DNA of 64,000 nt, taken from assembly GCA_002551355.1 (NCBI GenBank), contig NTHE01000019.1, positions 52,062 to 116,061 of the forward strand, read 5' to 3'. Position 1 is the first letter of the stretch, and the number at the start of each line of letters is the position of its first letter. This DNA is from Streptomyces sp. man185. GTDB taxonomy: Bacteria > Actinomycetota > Actinomycetes > Streptomycetales > Streptomycetaceae. Made by a program: the position numbers and the translations under genes. A model generated the notes under the pieces. It made no database searches and was not told where the DNA came from. It worked only from the letters and a program-made list of their open reading frames with translations. This document shows positions 1 to 7,799 of the stretch, one piece after another.

Positions 1-96
1 CCGCAGGTCGTATCCGTATGCGGGCAGCAGCCCCCGCATCAGGGTGCCGAGGCCGCCTGCGGCACCGGTGAGCAGGACGGTACGGGGAGCGGTCAT
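1..96 (-). CDS. NAD(P)-dependent oxidoreductase, uronate-dehydrogenase-like (5' part only)
   Basis: The gene runs off the left edge; only its first 32 codons are present, read leftwards from the ATG at 94-96. A GAGGAG ribosome site lies at 105-110, eight bases before the start. The N-terminus is a Rossmann fold beginning, VLLTGAAGGLG, after five residues, with the wording seen in uronate dehydrogenases and related extended SDRs. Uronate dehydrogenase oxidises galacturonate or glucuronate to the aldaric lactone with NAD. That role would suit the divergent sugar-acid operon and the two pectate lyases downstream, but so little protein is visible that another NAD-dependent epimerase/dehydrogenase is possible. 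The gene is divergent from the GntR regulator at 363, with which it probably shares a regulatory region. Confidence 0.6.
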   Translation of the reverse strand, partial: MTAPRTVLLTGAAGGLGTLMRGLLPAYGYDLR

Positions 97-362
97 ACGG
101 GGGTCTCCTCAGGGCGATGCGGTGCGGCGCGGCATCGGGCGGTCGGGCGTCGTGACGCCCTCGGCCTTCAAGGCCGTGGACCGCATTCGCATACGTGGAC
201 AAGCTAAGAAGTCCGCGAGGTTACGTCAAGAGCCGCGCGGAGCCGGAAAGTTGTTCTGTCCGAAGCGTTGACGAAGCATTCCGGGCGGCCCTAACTTCAT
301 CGCGTCGTACTTCGTACGTCATATATGAGACGCGATATGCGAGATGTGAGAGCCCGTCACCC
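97..362. promoter_or_regulatory. Divergent promoter region with candidate GntR operator
   Basis: This 266-base region separates two divergent genes. Two palindromic stretches sit close to the regulator start: GTAC-TTC-GTAC at 307-317, and an AT-rich imperfect palindrome, CGTCATATATGAGACG, at 317-332. AT-rich palindromes are rare in DNA of this base composition, and FadR-type GntR proteins commonly bind next to their own gene, so these are candidate operators. No exact family consensus is present, so the assignment is inference. Confidence 0.35.
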
Positions 363-1019
363 ATGACCTTTGCGCCCGCCCCGAACCCGTCCCGGACCCA
401 GTACGTGCTGGAGGCCATCAAGCACGCCATCCTCACCGCGCAGCTGAGACCGGGACAGGCGCTGGTCGAGACGGAACTGGCCACGCAGTTCGGGGTGTCC
501 AAGACGCCTGTGCGCGAGGCGCTGAAGACACTCGCGGGCACGGGGCTCGTGGTGATGAACCAGTACAAGGGCGTCACCGTCCGGCTCGTCGACGCGACGA
601 TGGCCCGGGAGGTGTACGACGTACGCCTGCTCCTGGAGCCGGAGGCGCTGCGCCGGTCCGTCAACCGCAAGGCCTCGCTGGAGGCGGCTCAGGAGGCCCT
701 GGAGCGGGCCGACTCGGCGCTCGACACGGCCGACAGGTCGCTGGCCAACCGGGACTTCCACCGGGCCCTGTACCTGCCCTGCGGCAATCCGCTGCTCGCC
801 CGGATGCTCGACGAGGTCCGCGACCAGGCGGCCCTCGTGTCCACCGTGGCCTGGTCGGCCGTCCCTTCCTGGGAGCGCGAGGCGGCCGAGCACCGGGAGA
901 TTCTGCGGCTCGCCCTCACCGAGGACGCGGAGGCCGCCGCGGGGGCTCTCCACCACCACATCGCATCGTTCGTACGCCGTGCCTTCCCCGACGACGAGGA
1001 AGGGGGCGGCGCCGCGTGA
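363..1019 (+). CDS. GntR-family regulator (FadR/FCD subfamily)
   Basis: A 218-residue DNA-binding regulator of the sugar-acid operon. The N-terminal winged helix-turn-helix covers about residues 10-70, with the recognition helix region FGVSKTPVREALKTL. The rest is an all-helical FCD effector domain that carries FCD-type histidines, including the late HHHIASF. FCD domains bind small carboxylates, often sugar acids, usually through a metal. The ATG at 363 is chosen because the family begins about 15 residues before the first helix; the frame is open further upstream but that sequence does not look like protein. The next gene follows within 60 bases, so the regulator is probably the first gene of the operon. 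The likely ligand is a pathway intermediate such as an aldonate or a keto-deoxy sugar acid; this is inferred from position. Confidence 0.9.
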   Translation: MTFAPAPNPSRTQYVLEAIKHAILTAQLRPGQALVETELATQFGVSKTPVREALKTLAGTGLVVMNQYKGVTVRLVDATMAREVYDVRLLLEPEALRRSVNRKASLEAAQEALERADSALDTADRSLANRDFHRALYLPCGNPLLARMLDEVRDQAALVSTVAWSAVPSWEREAAEHREILRLALTEDAEAAAGALHHHIASFVRRAFPDDEEGGGAA

Positions 1020-1072
1020 ACCGTCTGCTGGAACCGCACCACCACCAGCACTCCGACGAAAGGCCGGTCCGC

Positions 1073-1975
1073 ATGGACTTCTCTCCGCTGAAGGCGGCCC
1101 TCGCAGACGCTGTGGCGATTCCCGTGACCCCGTTCGCCGAGGACGGCGGCATCGACACCGCGACCCACCGCGTCCTGACGCGCAGGCTGCTCGACGGCGG
1201 TGTCCGCATCGTCACCCCGAACGGCAACACCGGGGAGTTCTACGCGCTCACCCCCGACGAGCGGCGCCTGGTCACCGAGCTGACCGTCGAGGAAGTCGCC
1301 GGACGCGCCACCGTCCTGGTGGGCGTCGGCCACGACGTACCGACCGCCGTCGCCGCCGCCGAGCACGCCGCCGCGGCCGGCGCGGCGATGGTGATGGTTC
1401 ACCAGCCGGTGCACCCGTACATCGCCCAGGAGGGCTGGGTCGACTACCACCGGGCGATCGCCGAGGCCGTTCCGGAGCTCGGAGTCGTCCCGTACATCCG
1501 TAACCCGCTGCTCGCCGGAGACCGGCTCGCCGCTCTCGCCGACAGCTGCCCCAACGTCATCGGCGTGAAGTACGCCGTCCCCGACGCGGCCCGCTTCGGC
1601 GCCTTCGCCCGCGACGCCGGACTGGAGCGGTTCGTCTGGGTCGCCGGCCTCGCCGAGCTGTACGCCCCCTCCTACTTCGCCACCGGCGCCACCGGCTTCA
1701 CCTCCGGTCTCGTCAACGTCGCCCCGGCCGTCTCCCTCGACATGCTGGAAGCGCTGCGCGCCGGGGACTACGTGGCGGCGATGAAGGTGTGGGAGCGCAT
1801 CCGCCGCTTCGAGGAGCTCCGGGCCGAGGAGCAGTCCGCCAACAACGTCTCGGTCATCAAGGAGGCCCTGTCCGTGCTCGGTCTCTGCCGCCGCGAGGTC
1901 CGCGCGCCGAGCCGGGTCCTGCCCGAGGAGCGGCGTGCCGAGGTCGCCGAGCAGATAGCCGAGTGGTCCTTGTGA
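1073..1975 (+). CDS. DHDPS/NAL-family keto-deoxy sugar acid dehydratase or aldolase
   Basis: A 300-residue class I lyase-fold enzyme of the dihydrodipicolinate synthase superfamily. The Schiff-base lysine is Lys166 in VIGVKYAV, and the keto-acid binding loop reads NGNTGEF. In the non-phosphorylative sugar pathways such enzymes dehydrate 2-keto-3-deoxy-L-arabonate or 5-keto-4-deoxyglucarate to 2-ketoglutarate semialdehyde. The neighbouring dehydratase resembles L-arabinonate dehydratase, so the keto-deoxy-arabonate reaction is the preferred guess. ATG 1073 has GAAAGG at 1058-1063 and gives the usual family N-terminus. A GTG at 1016, overlapping the regulator stop, would add a histidine-rich leader that looks unlike protein. 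The stop overlaps the GTG of the next gene, which indicates translational coupling. Confidence 0.85.
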   Translation: MDFSPLKAALADAVAIPVTPFAEDGGIDTATHRVLTRRLLDGGVRIVTPNGNTGEFYALTPDERRLVTELTVEEVAGRATVLVGVGHDVPTAVAAAEHAAAAGAAMVMVHQPVHPYIAQEGWVDYHRAIAEAVPELGVVPYIRNPLLAGDRLAALADSCPNVIGVKYAVPDAARFGAFARDAGLERFVWVAGLAELYAPSYFATGATGFTSGLVNVAPAVSLDMLEALRAGDYVAAMKVWERIRRFEELRAEEQSANNVSVIKEALSVLGLCRREVRAPSRVLPEERRAEVAEQIAEWSL

Positions 1976-3714
1976 CAGACGACCGGAAGTCGGGCCCCGT
2001 CGGGCCCGAAGAGCTGCGCAGCCACCAGTGGTACGGCACCGACGGCCTGCGCTCCTTCAGCCACCGGGCCCGCACCCGCCAGCTCGGCTACCTCCCCGAG
2101 GAACACCTCGGCAAGCCGGTCATCGCCGTCCTCAACACCTGGTCCGACATCAACCCCTGCCACTCCCACCTGCGCGACCGGGCGCAGGCGGTGAAGCGGG
2201 GCGTCTGGCAGGCGGGCGGATTCCCGCTGGAGTTCCCGGTCTCCACCCTCTCGGAGACTTTCCAGAAGCCGACCCCCATGCTCTACCGCAACCTGCTGGC
2301 GATGGAGACCGAGGAACTGCTCCGCTCGTATCCCGTCGACGGCGCCGTCCTGCTGGGCGGCTGCGACAAGTCGACGCCCGCGCTGCTGATGGGCGCGGCG
2401 TCCGTGGACCTGCCGACCGTCTTCGTGCCGGCCGGGCCGATGCTGCCGGGCCACTGGCGCAACGAGATCCTCGGCTCGGGCACGGACATGTGGAAGTACT
2501 GGGACGACCGACGGGCCGGGCTCATCGGCGACTGCGAGATGGGCGAGCTGGAGAACGGCCTCGCCCGGTCGGCGGGCCACTGCATGACGATGGGCACCGC
2601 CTCCACGCTGACGGCCGCCGCAGAGGCGCTCGGCGTCACCCTGCCCGGGGCCTCCTCCATCCCGGCCGTCGACTCCGGGCACGACCGGATGGCCGCCGGA
2701 TCCGGCCTGCGGATCGTCGAACTCGTACGGCAGCGGACGAAGTTGTCGCACATCCTCACCGCCGACGCCTACGAGGACGCCGTCGCCACCGTTCTGGCGC
2801 TGGGCGGTTCCACCAACGCCGTCATCCACCTGATCGCCATGGCGGGGCGCTCCGGCGTCAAGCTCACGCTGGACGACTTCGACCGCATCGCCCGTACGGT
2901 GCCCGTCCTCGCCGATCTCCGTCCCGGCGGACGGTACTTGATGGAGGACTTCCACTTCGCCGGCGGGCTGCCCGGGTTCCTGACCCGGCTCACCGACGTC
3001 CTGCACCTGGACCGGCCCACGGTCGCGCACAGCACCCTGCGCGAACAGCTCGACGGGGCGGCCGTCCACAACAGCGCCGTCATCCGCGAGCGCACGGAAC
3101 CGGTGGCCGAGGAGGGCGGGGTGGCGGTGCTGCGCGGCAACCTCTGCCCCGACGGCGCGGTCATCAAACACGTCGCCGCCGAGCAGCACCTGCTGCGGCA
3201 CACCGGGCCCGCCGTCGTCTTCGACGACTACCGGGAGCTGCAGCGCACGATCAACGACCCGGCCCTGGCGCTCACCCCGGACCACGTCCTCGTGCTGCGC
3301 AACGCCGGGCCCAAGGGCGGCCCCGGCATGCCCGAGTACGGCATGCTGCCGATCCCGGACTACCTGCTGAAGCAGGGGGTGCGGGACATGGTGCGGATCT
3401 CCGACGCCCGGATGAGCGGCACCAGTTACGGGGCGTGCGTCCTGCACGTCGCGCCCGAGTCGTTCGTCGGCGGGCCCCTCGCCATGGTCCGCACCGGCGA
3501 CCTCATCACCCTGGACGTCGAGGCCCGCCTGCTCCACCTCGGCGTCGACGACGAGGAGTTGGGGCGGCGCCGTGCCGCGTGGAGCCCGCCGCCCGCCCGC
3601 TACGGGCGCGGCTACGGGGCGCTGTACCAGGACGAGATCACCCAGGCCGACACCGGATGCGACTTCGCGTTCCTGGCCCGGCAAGGAGAAGTGCCCGACC
3701 CGTACGTGGGGTGA
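1972..3714 (+). CDS. IlvD/Edd-family sugar acid dehydratase, L-arabinonate dehydratase-like
   Basis: A 580-residue iron-sulphur dehydratase that converts an aldonic acid to its 2-keto-3-deoxy acid. The three cluster cysteines are visible: Cys63 (NPCHSH), Cys131 (GGCDKS) and Cys204 (GHCMTMG). Their spacing of 68 and 73 residues equals that of Rhizobium L-arabinonate dehydratase as I recall it (59/127/200), and several blocks (QWYGTDG, LNTWSD, VRISDARMSGT) match that branch rather than IlvD of branched-chain amino acid synthesis. The GTG start overlaps the upstream stop. Together with the preceding gene it would take L-arabinonate, or a similar pentonate or hexonate, to an oxo-acid semialdehyde. 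The sugar dehydrogenase and semialdehyde dehydrogenase for a complete route are not seen in this operon. Confidence 0.88.
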   Translation: MTDDRKSGPVGPEELRSHQWYGTDGLRSFSHRARTRQLGYLPEEHLGKPVIAVLNTWSDINPCHSHLRDRAQAVKRGVWQAGGFPLEFPVSTLSETFQKPTPMLYRNLLAMETEELLRSYPVDGAVLLGGCDKSTPALLMGAASVDLPTVFVPAGPMLPGHWRNEILGSGTDMWKYWDDRRAGLIGDCEMGELENGLARSAGHCMTMGTASTLTAAAEALGVTLPGASSIPAVDSGHDRMAAGSGLRIVELVRQRTKLSHILTADAYEDAVATVLALGGSTNAVIHLIAMAGRSGVKLTLDDFDRIARTVPVLADLRPGGRYLMEDFHFAGGLPGFLTRLTDVLHLDRPTVAHSTLREQLDGAAVHNSAVIRERTEPVAEEGGVAVLRGNLCPDGAVIKHVAAEQHLLRHTGPAVVFDDYRELQRTINDPALALTPDHVLVLRNAGPKGGPGMPEYGMLPIPDYLLKQGVRDMVRISDARMSGTSYGACVLHVAPESFVGGPLAMVRTGDLITLDVEARLLHLGVDDEELGRRRAAWSPPPARYGRGYGALYQDEITQADTGCDFAFLARQGEVPDPYVG

Positions 3715-3887
3715 GCCAGGCGCACGGGGGCTCCGCGCGACGGGGCGCCCGGGCCGCCCAGCGGTCACGAGAAAGCGCTTGCCGCCGGGTGCGGCGGCAC
3801 GCCCGCACACGGATGCGACAACAGAGCGCACACCAGCAGGTCCGCACATCCAGCGCATCGAGCGCGTACCGAGATCGGAGACGTGTC
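3715..3887 (+). promoter_or_regulatory. Internal regulatory region with LacI-type palindrome
   Basis: A 173-base gap divides the dehydratase genes from the transporter genes. It contains GAAAGCGCTT at 3771-3780, centred on AGCGCT, the core of LacI/CebR-type operators in Streptomyces. A full palindrome, GAAAGCGCTTTC, occurs at 14846-14857 before the second pectate lyase. The transporter genes may thus have a second promoter under a LacI-family repressor not encoded here. A GGAG ribosome site at 3877-3880 precedes the permease. Confidence 0.45.
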
Positions 3888-4820
3888 ATGGCCCAACCCG
3901 CCGCCGTGGCCACCCCGCCGCCCAAGACGCCCCGGCGCCGCACGGCGACACCCCGCCGCCTGCCGTACCTGCTGATCGCGCCCGCCGGCCTGCTGATGCT
4001 GGGCTTCATCGCCTACCCGGTACTCAGCGTCTTCTACTACAGCCTGCAGGACTACAACGTCACCAAGCCGTGGCGGAACGGCTTCGCCGGACTCGACAAC
4101 TTCCGGCGGATCTTCACCGAGGACGACCAGTTCTGGTCGACGCTCGGCTTCAGCGCCCAGTGGGTCTTCACCCAGGTCTCCCTGCAGCTCGTGCTCGGCC
4201 TCGCGCTGGCATTGATCGTCAACCAGACCTTCATCGGCCGGGGCATCTCCCGGGCCATGGTCTTCTCGCCCTGGGCCGTGTCCGGTGTGCTGACCAGCAC
4301 CATCTGGATCCTGCTCTACAACTCCTCGACGGGCTTCAGCCGTTACCTCGCGGACGCCGGGATCGGGGAGTACGGCACCTCGGTGCTCTCGGACACCGGA
4401 ACCGTCTTCTGGGCGGCCACGGTCACCGAACTCTGGCGCGGCGTGCCCTTCTTCGCCATCCTCATCCTCGCCGACCTCCAGTCCGTCTCCAAGGAGCTGT
4501 ACGAGGCGGCGTCGGTCGACGGCGCGGGCAGGCTCCGTCAGTTCTTCCACATCACGCTGCCGCACCTGCGCGACGCGATCATCCTGGCCACCCTGCTGCG
4601 AGGGGTCTGGGAGTTCAACAACGTCGACCTGCTCTACACCCTCACCGGCGGCGGACCGGCGGGCGAGACCACCACGCTGCCGCTCTACGTCGCCAACACC
4701 GGCATCGAGGGACACGACTTCGGATACGCCTCCGCGCTGACGACCGTCGCCTTCGTGATCCTCCTCTTCTGCTCGATCGTCTATCTGCGCCTGAGCAAGT
4801 TCGGAGGCGACCACAAGTGA
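3888..4820 (+). CDS. Sugar ABC transporter permease 1 (MalF/UgpA type)
   Basis: A 310-residue inner-membrane subunit of a carbohydrate importer of the CUT1 class. A proline- and arginine-rich cytoplasmic N-terminus of about 25 residues is followed by six predicted membrane spans. The EAA loop that contacts the ATPase reads EAASVDGAGRLRQFFHITLP in the C-terminal third. ATG 3888 has a good GGAG site. The stop overlaps the GTG of the second permease. No ATPase gene is present; in Streptomyces such importers use the shared ATPase MsiK, and this is assumed here. The partner binding protein is probably 9443-10777. The substrate is likely an arabinose- or uronate-containing mono- or oligosaccharide, inferred from neighbours. 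Confidence 0.93.
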   Translation: MAQPAAVATPPPKTPRRRTATPRRLPYLLIAPAGLLMLGFIAYPVLSVFYYSLQDYNVTKPWRNGFAGLDNFRRIFTEDDQFWSTLGFSAQWVFTQVSLQLVLGLALALIVNQTFIGRGISRAMVFSPWAVSGVLTSTIWILLYNSSTGFSRYLADAGIGEYGTSVLSDTGTVFWAATVTELWRGVPFFAILILADLQSVSKELYEAASVDGAGRLRQFFHITLPHLRDAIILATLLRGVWEFNNVDLLYTLTGGGPAGETTTLPLYVANTGIEGHDFGYASALTTVAFVILLFCSIVYLRLSKFGGDHK

Positions 4821-5728
4821 CCGCCGTACTCACCGAGAAGAACGGCGCCGCCCGGCCGTCCGCCCGCCCCGGCGGTACGCCGCCCGCCGCGCGCCGCCGC
4901 ACCGGACGGGAACGCTCCTACGACGAGGTACCGCGCTGGCAGATCTATCTGCCGCTCGGCCTCTACCTGCTGTTCACGCTCATCCCGTTCTACTGGATGC
5001 TCCTGTTCGCCCTGCGGCCCGCCGGCTCCACCGCGCTGGTGCCGTGGCCGATGACCGGGGAGCACTTCTCCAAGGTCTGGAACGAGCGCAGCTTCGCCGT
5101 CTTCTTCCAGAACAGCATGATCGTCGGCGTCGCCACCCTGATCGCCACCACCCTGGTCGCCCTGGCCGGCGGGTACGCCCTGGCCCGGTTCGACTTCAAG
5201 ATCAAGGGCGCGTTCATGCTGGCGCTGCTCTGCTCGCAGTTCATTCCCGGCGCCCTGATGCTCGTGCCGCTCTTCGAGATCTTCCGGAACCTCCAGATGA
5301 TCAACTCCCTGTGGAGCGTCGTCATCGCGGAGACCGTCTTCCAGCTCCCTCTGTCGATCATCCTGATCAGCGGGTTCATCAAGAACGTCCCGGTCACCCT
5401 GGAGGAGGCCGCCTGGGTCGACGGGTGTTCGCGCCTCACCGCCTTCCGGGCGGTCGTCCTGCCGCTGCTGCGCCCCGGGCTCATCGCCGTCGGCTCCTTC
5501 GCCTTCGTCCACAGCTGGAACCACTTCCTGTTCGCGCTGATGTTCCTCAGCGAACAGGACAAGCAGACGATCCCGGTCGGCCTCAACACGCTGATCGGTG
5601 CGGACAGCGTCGACCTCGGCGCGCTCGCGGCGGGAGGGGTCATCGCCGCGGTGCCCGTCGTGATCGTCTTCGCGTTCATCCAGAAGTGGCTCGTCACGGG
5701 CTTCAGCGCGGGTGCGGTGAAGGGATGA
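4817..5728 (+). CDS. Sugar ABC transporter permease 2 (MalG/UgpE type)
   Basis: A 303-residue membrane protein, the second half of the CUT1 importer. After about 45 charged residues there are six membrane spans; the EAA loop is EEAAWVDGCSRLTAFRAVVL. The C-terminus VTGFSAGAVKG is the usual ending of MalG-type subunits. The GTG start lies inside the stop of the first permease (GTGA), and its own stop overlaps the next ATG. The two permeases should form a heterodimeric channel served by a shared MsiK-type ATPase. Confidence 0.93.
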   Translation: MTAVLTEKNGAARPSARPGGTPPAARRRTGRERSYDEVPRWQIYLPLGLYLLFTLIPFYWMLLFALRPAGSTALVPWPMTGEHFSKVWNERSFAVFFQNSMIVGVATLIATTLVALAGGYALARFDFKIKGAFMLALLCSQFIPGALMLVPLFEIFRNLQMINSLWSVVIAETVFQLPLSIILISGFIKNVPVTLEEAAWVDGCSRLTAFRAVVLPLLRPGLIAVGSFAFVHSWNHFLFALMFLSEQDKQTIPVGLNTLIGADSVDLGALAAGGVIAAVPVVIVFAFIQKWLVTGFSAGAVKG

Positions 5729-6948
5729 CCGACCACCTGACCGCCACCGCCTCGACCGGTATCGCCGGCCCGGCCGCCGCGCCGCTCCCCGTCGTGCTGG
5801 CCGGCGCCCGGGGACACGGCCGCTGGCACCTGGCCAACCTCCGCAGGCTCCAGCACCAGGGCCGGGTGCGGCTGGCCGGGATCTGCGAGCTGGAGCCGCT
5901 GACTACCGACGAACTGTCGGCCTTCGGCCTCCTCGACGGCGACACACCGGAGCAGTCCGCCGACTTCGGGGCGCTCCTCGACTCGACCGCAGCCCGTGCC
6001 GCCGTCGTCTGCACCCCCATCCCGACCCACACCGACCTGGCCCTGACCGCCGCGTCCCGGGGCGTCCACCTCCTGCTGGAGAAGCCGCCCGCCGCGAGCT
6101 GGGCCGCCTACGCGCGGATGGCCGACGGGGTCCGGCGGGCGGGCATCGCCTGTCAGGTGGGCTTCCAGTCGTTCGGTTCGCACGCCGTGCCCGCCGTCCA
6201 GGAACTGGTCCGCACCGGGGCGATCGGGAACCTCACCGGGATCGGCGCCGCCGGGGCCTGGGTCCGCGACGACGCCTACTTCCGTCGGGCACCCTGGTCC
6301 GGCCGGCGCCGGATCGGCTCCACCGACGTGGTCGACGGCGTGCTCACCAACCCGCTGGCCCACGCCGTGGCCACCGCGCTCGAACTCGCCGACCGGGGCG
6401 CCGCCGAGGACGTCCTGTCCGTCGAGACCGAGCTGTTCCGGGCCCATGACATCGAGGCGGACGACACCAGCTGCGTCCGCGTCACCACCACCGGCGGCCT
6501 CCCCGTCACCGTCGCCGCCACCCTCTGCGCCGCACAGGCGGGGGAGCCCTACGTGATCGTCCACGGCGACCGGGGCCGGATCACCTTCTGGTACAAGCAG
6601 GACCGCGTCCTGGTCCAGCGCGCCGGCCACGGCCCCGAGGAGAGCGTCCACGGCCGGACCGACCTCCTGGAGAACCTGGTCGACCATCTGGAGCACGGCA
6701 CGGCGCTCCTGGTGCCGCCGGAGCGCACGGGAGCGTTCATGCGGGTCGTCGAGGCCGTCCGGACGGCCCCCGATCCGGTCGCCCTGCCCGCCGACGCCTG
6801 GGAGACCCGGTACGACGCCCCCGGCGGGGGTGCGCGGCGCACGGTGCACGGCATCGACAGCCTGGTCGCGGCCGGGGCCGAATCCCTCGCCCTCTACTCG
6901 GAGCTGGGCGCCGACTGGGCCCGCAGCAGCGAGGTGGCGGCCTCATGA
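5725..6948 (+). CDS. Gfo/Idh/MocA-family oxidoreductase
   Basis: A 407-residue NAD(P)-dependent sugar or sugar-acid oxidoreductase, presumably cytoplasmic. The Rossmann domain starts at about residue 20 with LAGARGHGRWH, in which the usual GxGxxG is altered to GARGHG. The EKP motif of the family, with its conserved lysine, reads LLLEKPPA at about residue 115. The C-terminal half is the alpha/beta domain that binds substrate. It overlaps the permease stop by ATGA and the following DUF6807 gene by ATGA. Such genes beside DUF6807 are common in operons for unusual glycosides, where oxidation at C3 is a frequent role; the substrate here is unknown. Confidence 0.88.
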   Translation: MTDHLTATASTGIAGPAAAPLPVVLAGARGHGRWHLANLRRLQHQGRVRLAGICELEPLTTDELSAFGLLDGDTPEQSADFGALLDSTAARAAVVCTPIPTHTDLALTAASRGVHLLLEKPPAASWAAYARMADGVRRAGIACQVGFQSFGSHAVPAVQELVRTGAIGNLTGIGAAGAWVRDDAYFRRAPWSGRRRIGSTDVVDGVLTNPLAHAVATALELADRGAAEDVLSVETELFRAHDIEADDTSCVRVTTTGGLPVTVAATLCAAQAGEPYVIVHGDRGRITFWYKQDRVLVQRAGHGPEESVHGRTDLLENLVDHLEHGTALLVPPERTGAFMRVVEAVRTAPDPVALPADAWETRYDAPGGGARRTVHGIDSLVAAGAESLALYSELGADWARSSEVAAS

Positions 6949-7799
6949 CCCGACCCGCAGCGGCCTCGTCCGCCGCTTCGCCCGCGCTCCTCGAATGCGC
7001 CGGACGCACGGTCGCCCACTACGGCCACGGTTCCGCCGCGGACGGCCGCCCCCGCCTGCACCCGGTCACCACGCTCGCCGGCCGTACGGTCACCCAGGAA
7101 CGCCCCGCCGACCACCGGCACCACCTGGGCGTCTCCATCGCGGTGCCCGACGTGGCCGGCCGCAACTTCTGGGGCGGGCGCACCTACGTCCGGGGGCAGG
7201 GGCCCACCGAGCTCGACAACCACGGCGCCCAGCGCTGCCTCGGCCTGGAGCAGCACGGACCCGGCGGGTTCACGCAGTCGCTCGCCTGGGAGGCGGACGG
7301 CGTCGAGCTGCTGCGCGAGTACCGTTCGGTGGAAGCGGTCGAACTCTCCGGCTTCGCATGGGCGTTGGATCTCTCCTTCGCCCTCACCAACCCCTCGGCG
7401 GGGGGCCTCTCCATCGGCAGCCCGGCGACCAACGGCCGCCCCGGCGCCGGGTACGGCGGCTTCTTCTGGCGCGCCCCCAAGGAGGCCGCGCCGCCGGACG
7501 TGTTCACCGCCGACCAAGAGGGCGAGGCGGCGGTGCACGGCCGGGCCGCCGACTGGCTCGCCCTCGCCGGGGACGGCTGGACCCTCGTCTTCGCCGGGGC
7601 GAGCGAGAAGACACGGCGCGACCCGTGGTTCGTGCGGACGGCCGAGTACCCGGGCGTCGGCTCCTCCCTCGCGGCGGACGAACGGCTGCCCGTGCCCGCC
7701 GGAGCCACCGTCGTACGCCGGATCGTCACGGTCGTCGCCGACGGCAGGCTGGACCGGGAGACCGCCGCCGGATATGTCCGACGGGCGGTGACCTCGTGA
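6945..7799 (+). CDS. DUF6807 (PmoA-like) protein
   Basis: A 284-residue protein of the DUF6807 family, often annotated PmoA although it has nothing to do with methane oxidation in these operons. It has no signal peptide or membrane span. The family shows the pattern RTYVRGQGP...G.Q and several histidines near the N-terminus (DHRHHLGVSI), which could bind substrate or metal. It is translationally coupled to the oxidoreductase before it and to the GH43 gene after it. Members occur with Gfo/Idh/MocA dehydrogenases in sugar operons across Actinobacteria and Bacteroidetes, so a sugar-processing role is likely. The reaction is not known to me. Confidence 0.8.
   Translation: MTRPAAASSAASPALLECAGRTVAHYGHGSAADGRPRLHPVTTLAGRTVTQERPADHRHHLGVSIAVPDVAGRNFWGGRTYVRGQGPTELDNHGAQRCLGLEQHGPGGFTQSLAWEADGVELLREYRSVEAVELSGFAWALDLSFALTNPSAGGLSIGSPATNGRPGAGYGGFFWRAPKEAAPPDVFTADQEGEAAVHGRAADWLALAGDGWTLVFAGASEKTRRDPWFVRTAEYPGVGSSLAADERLPVPAGATVVRRIVTVVADGRLDRETAAGYVRRAVTS

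Noticed and set aside
1768..3858. A 696-codon leftward frame opposite the dehydratase gene, and similar long antisense frames at 27842-30085, 33613-36459 and 44578-49008
   Set aside because: High third-position GC keeps antisense frames open in Streptomyces. All lie over genes with recognisable catalytic motifs, and the translations are rich in Arg, Gly, Val and Pro without domain character.
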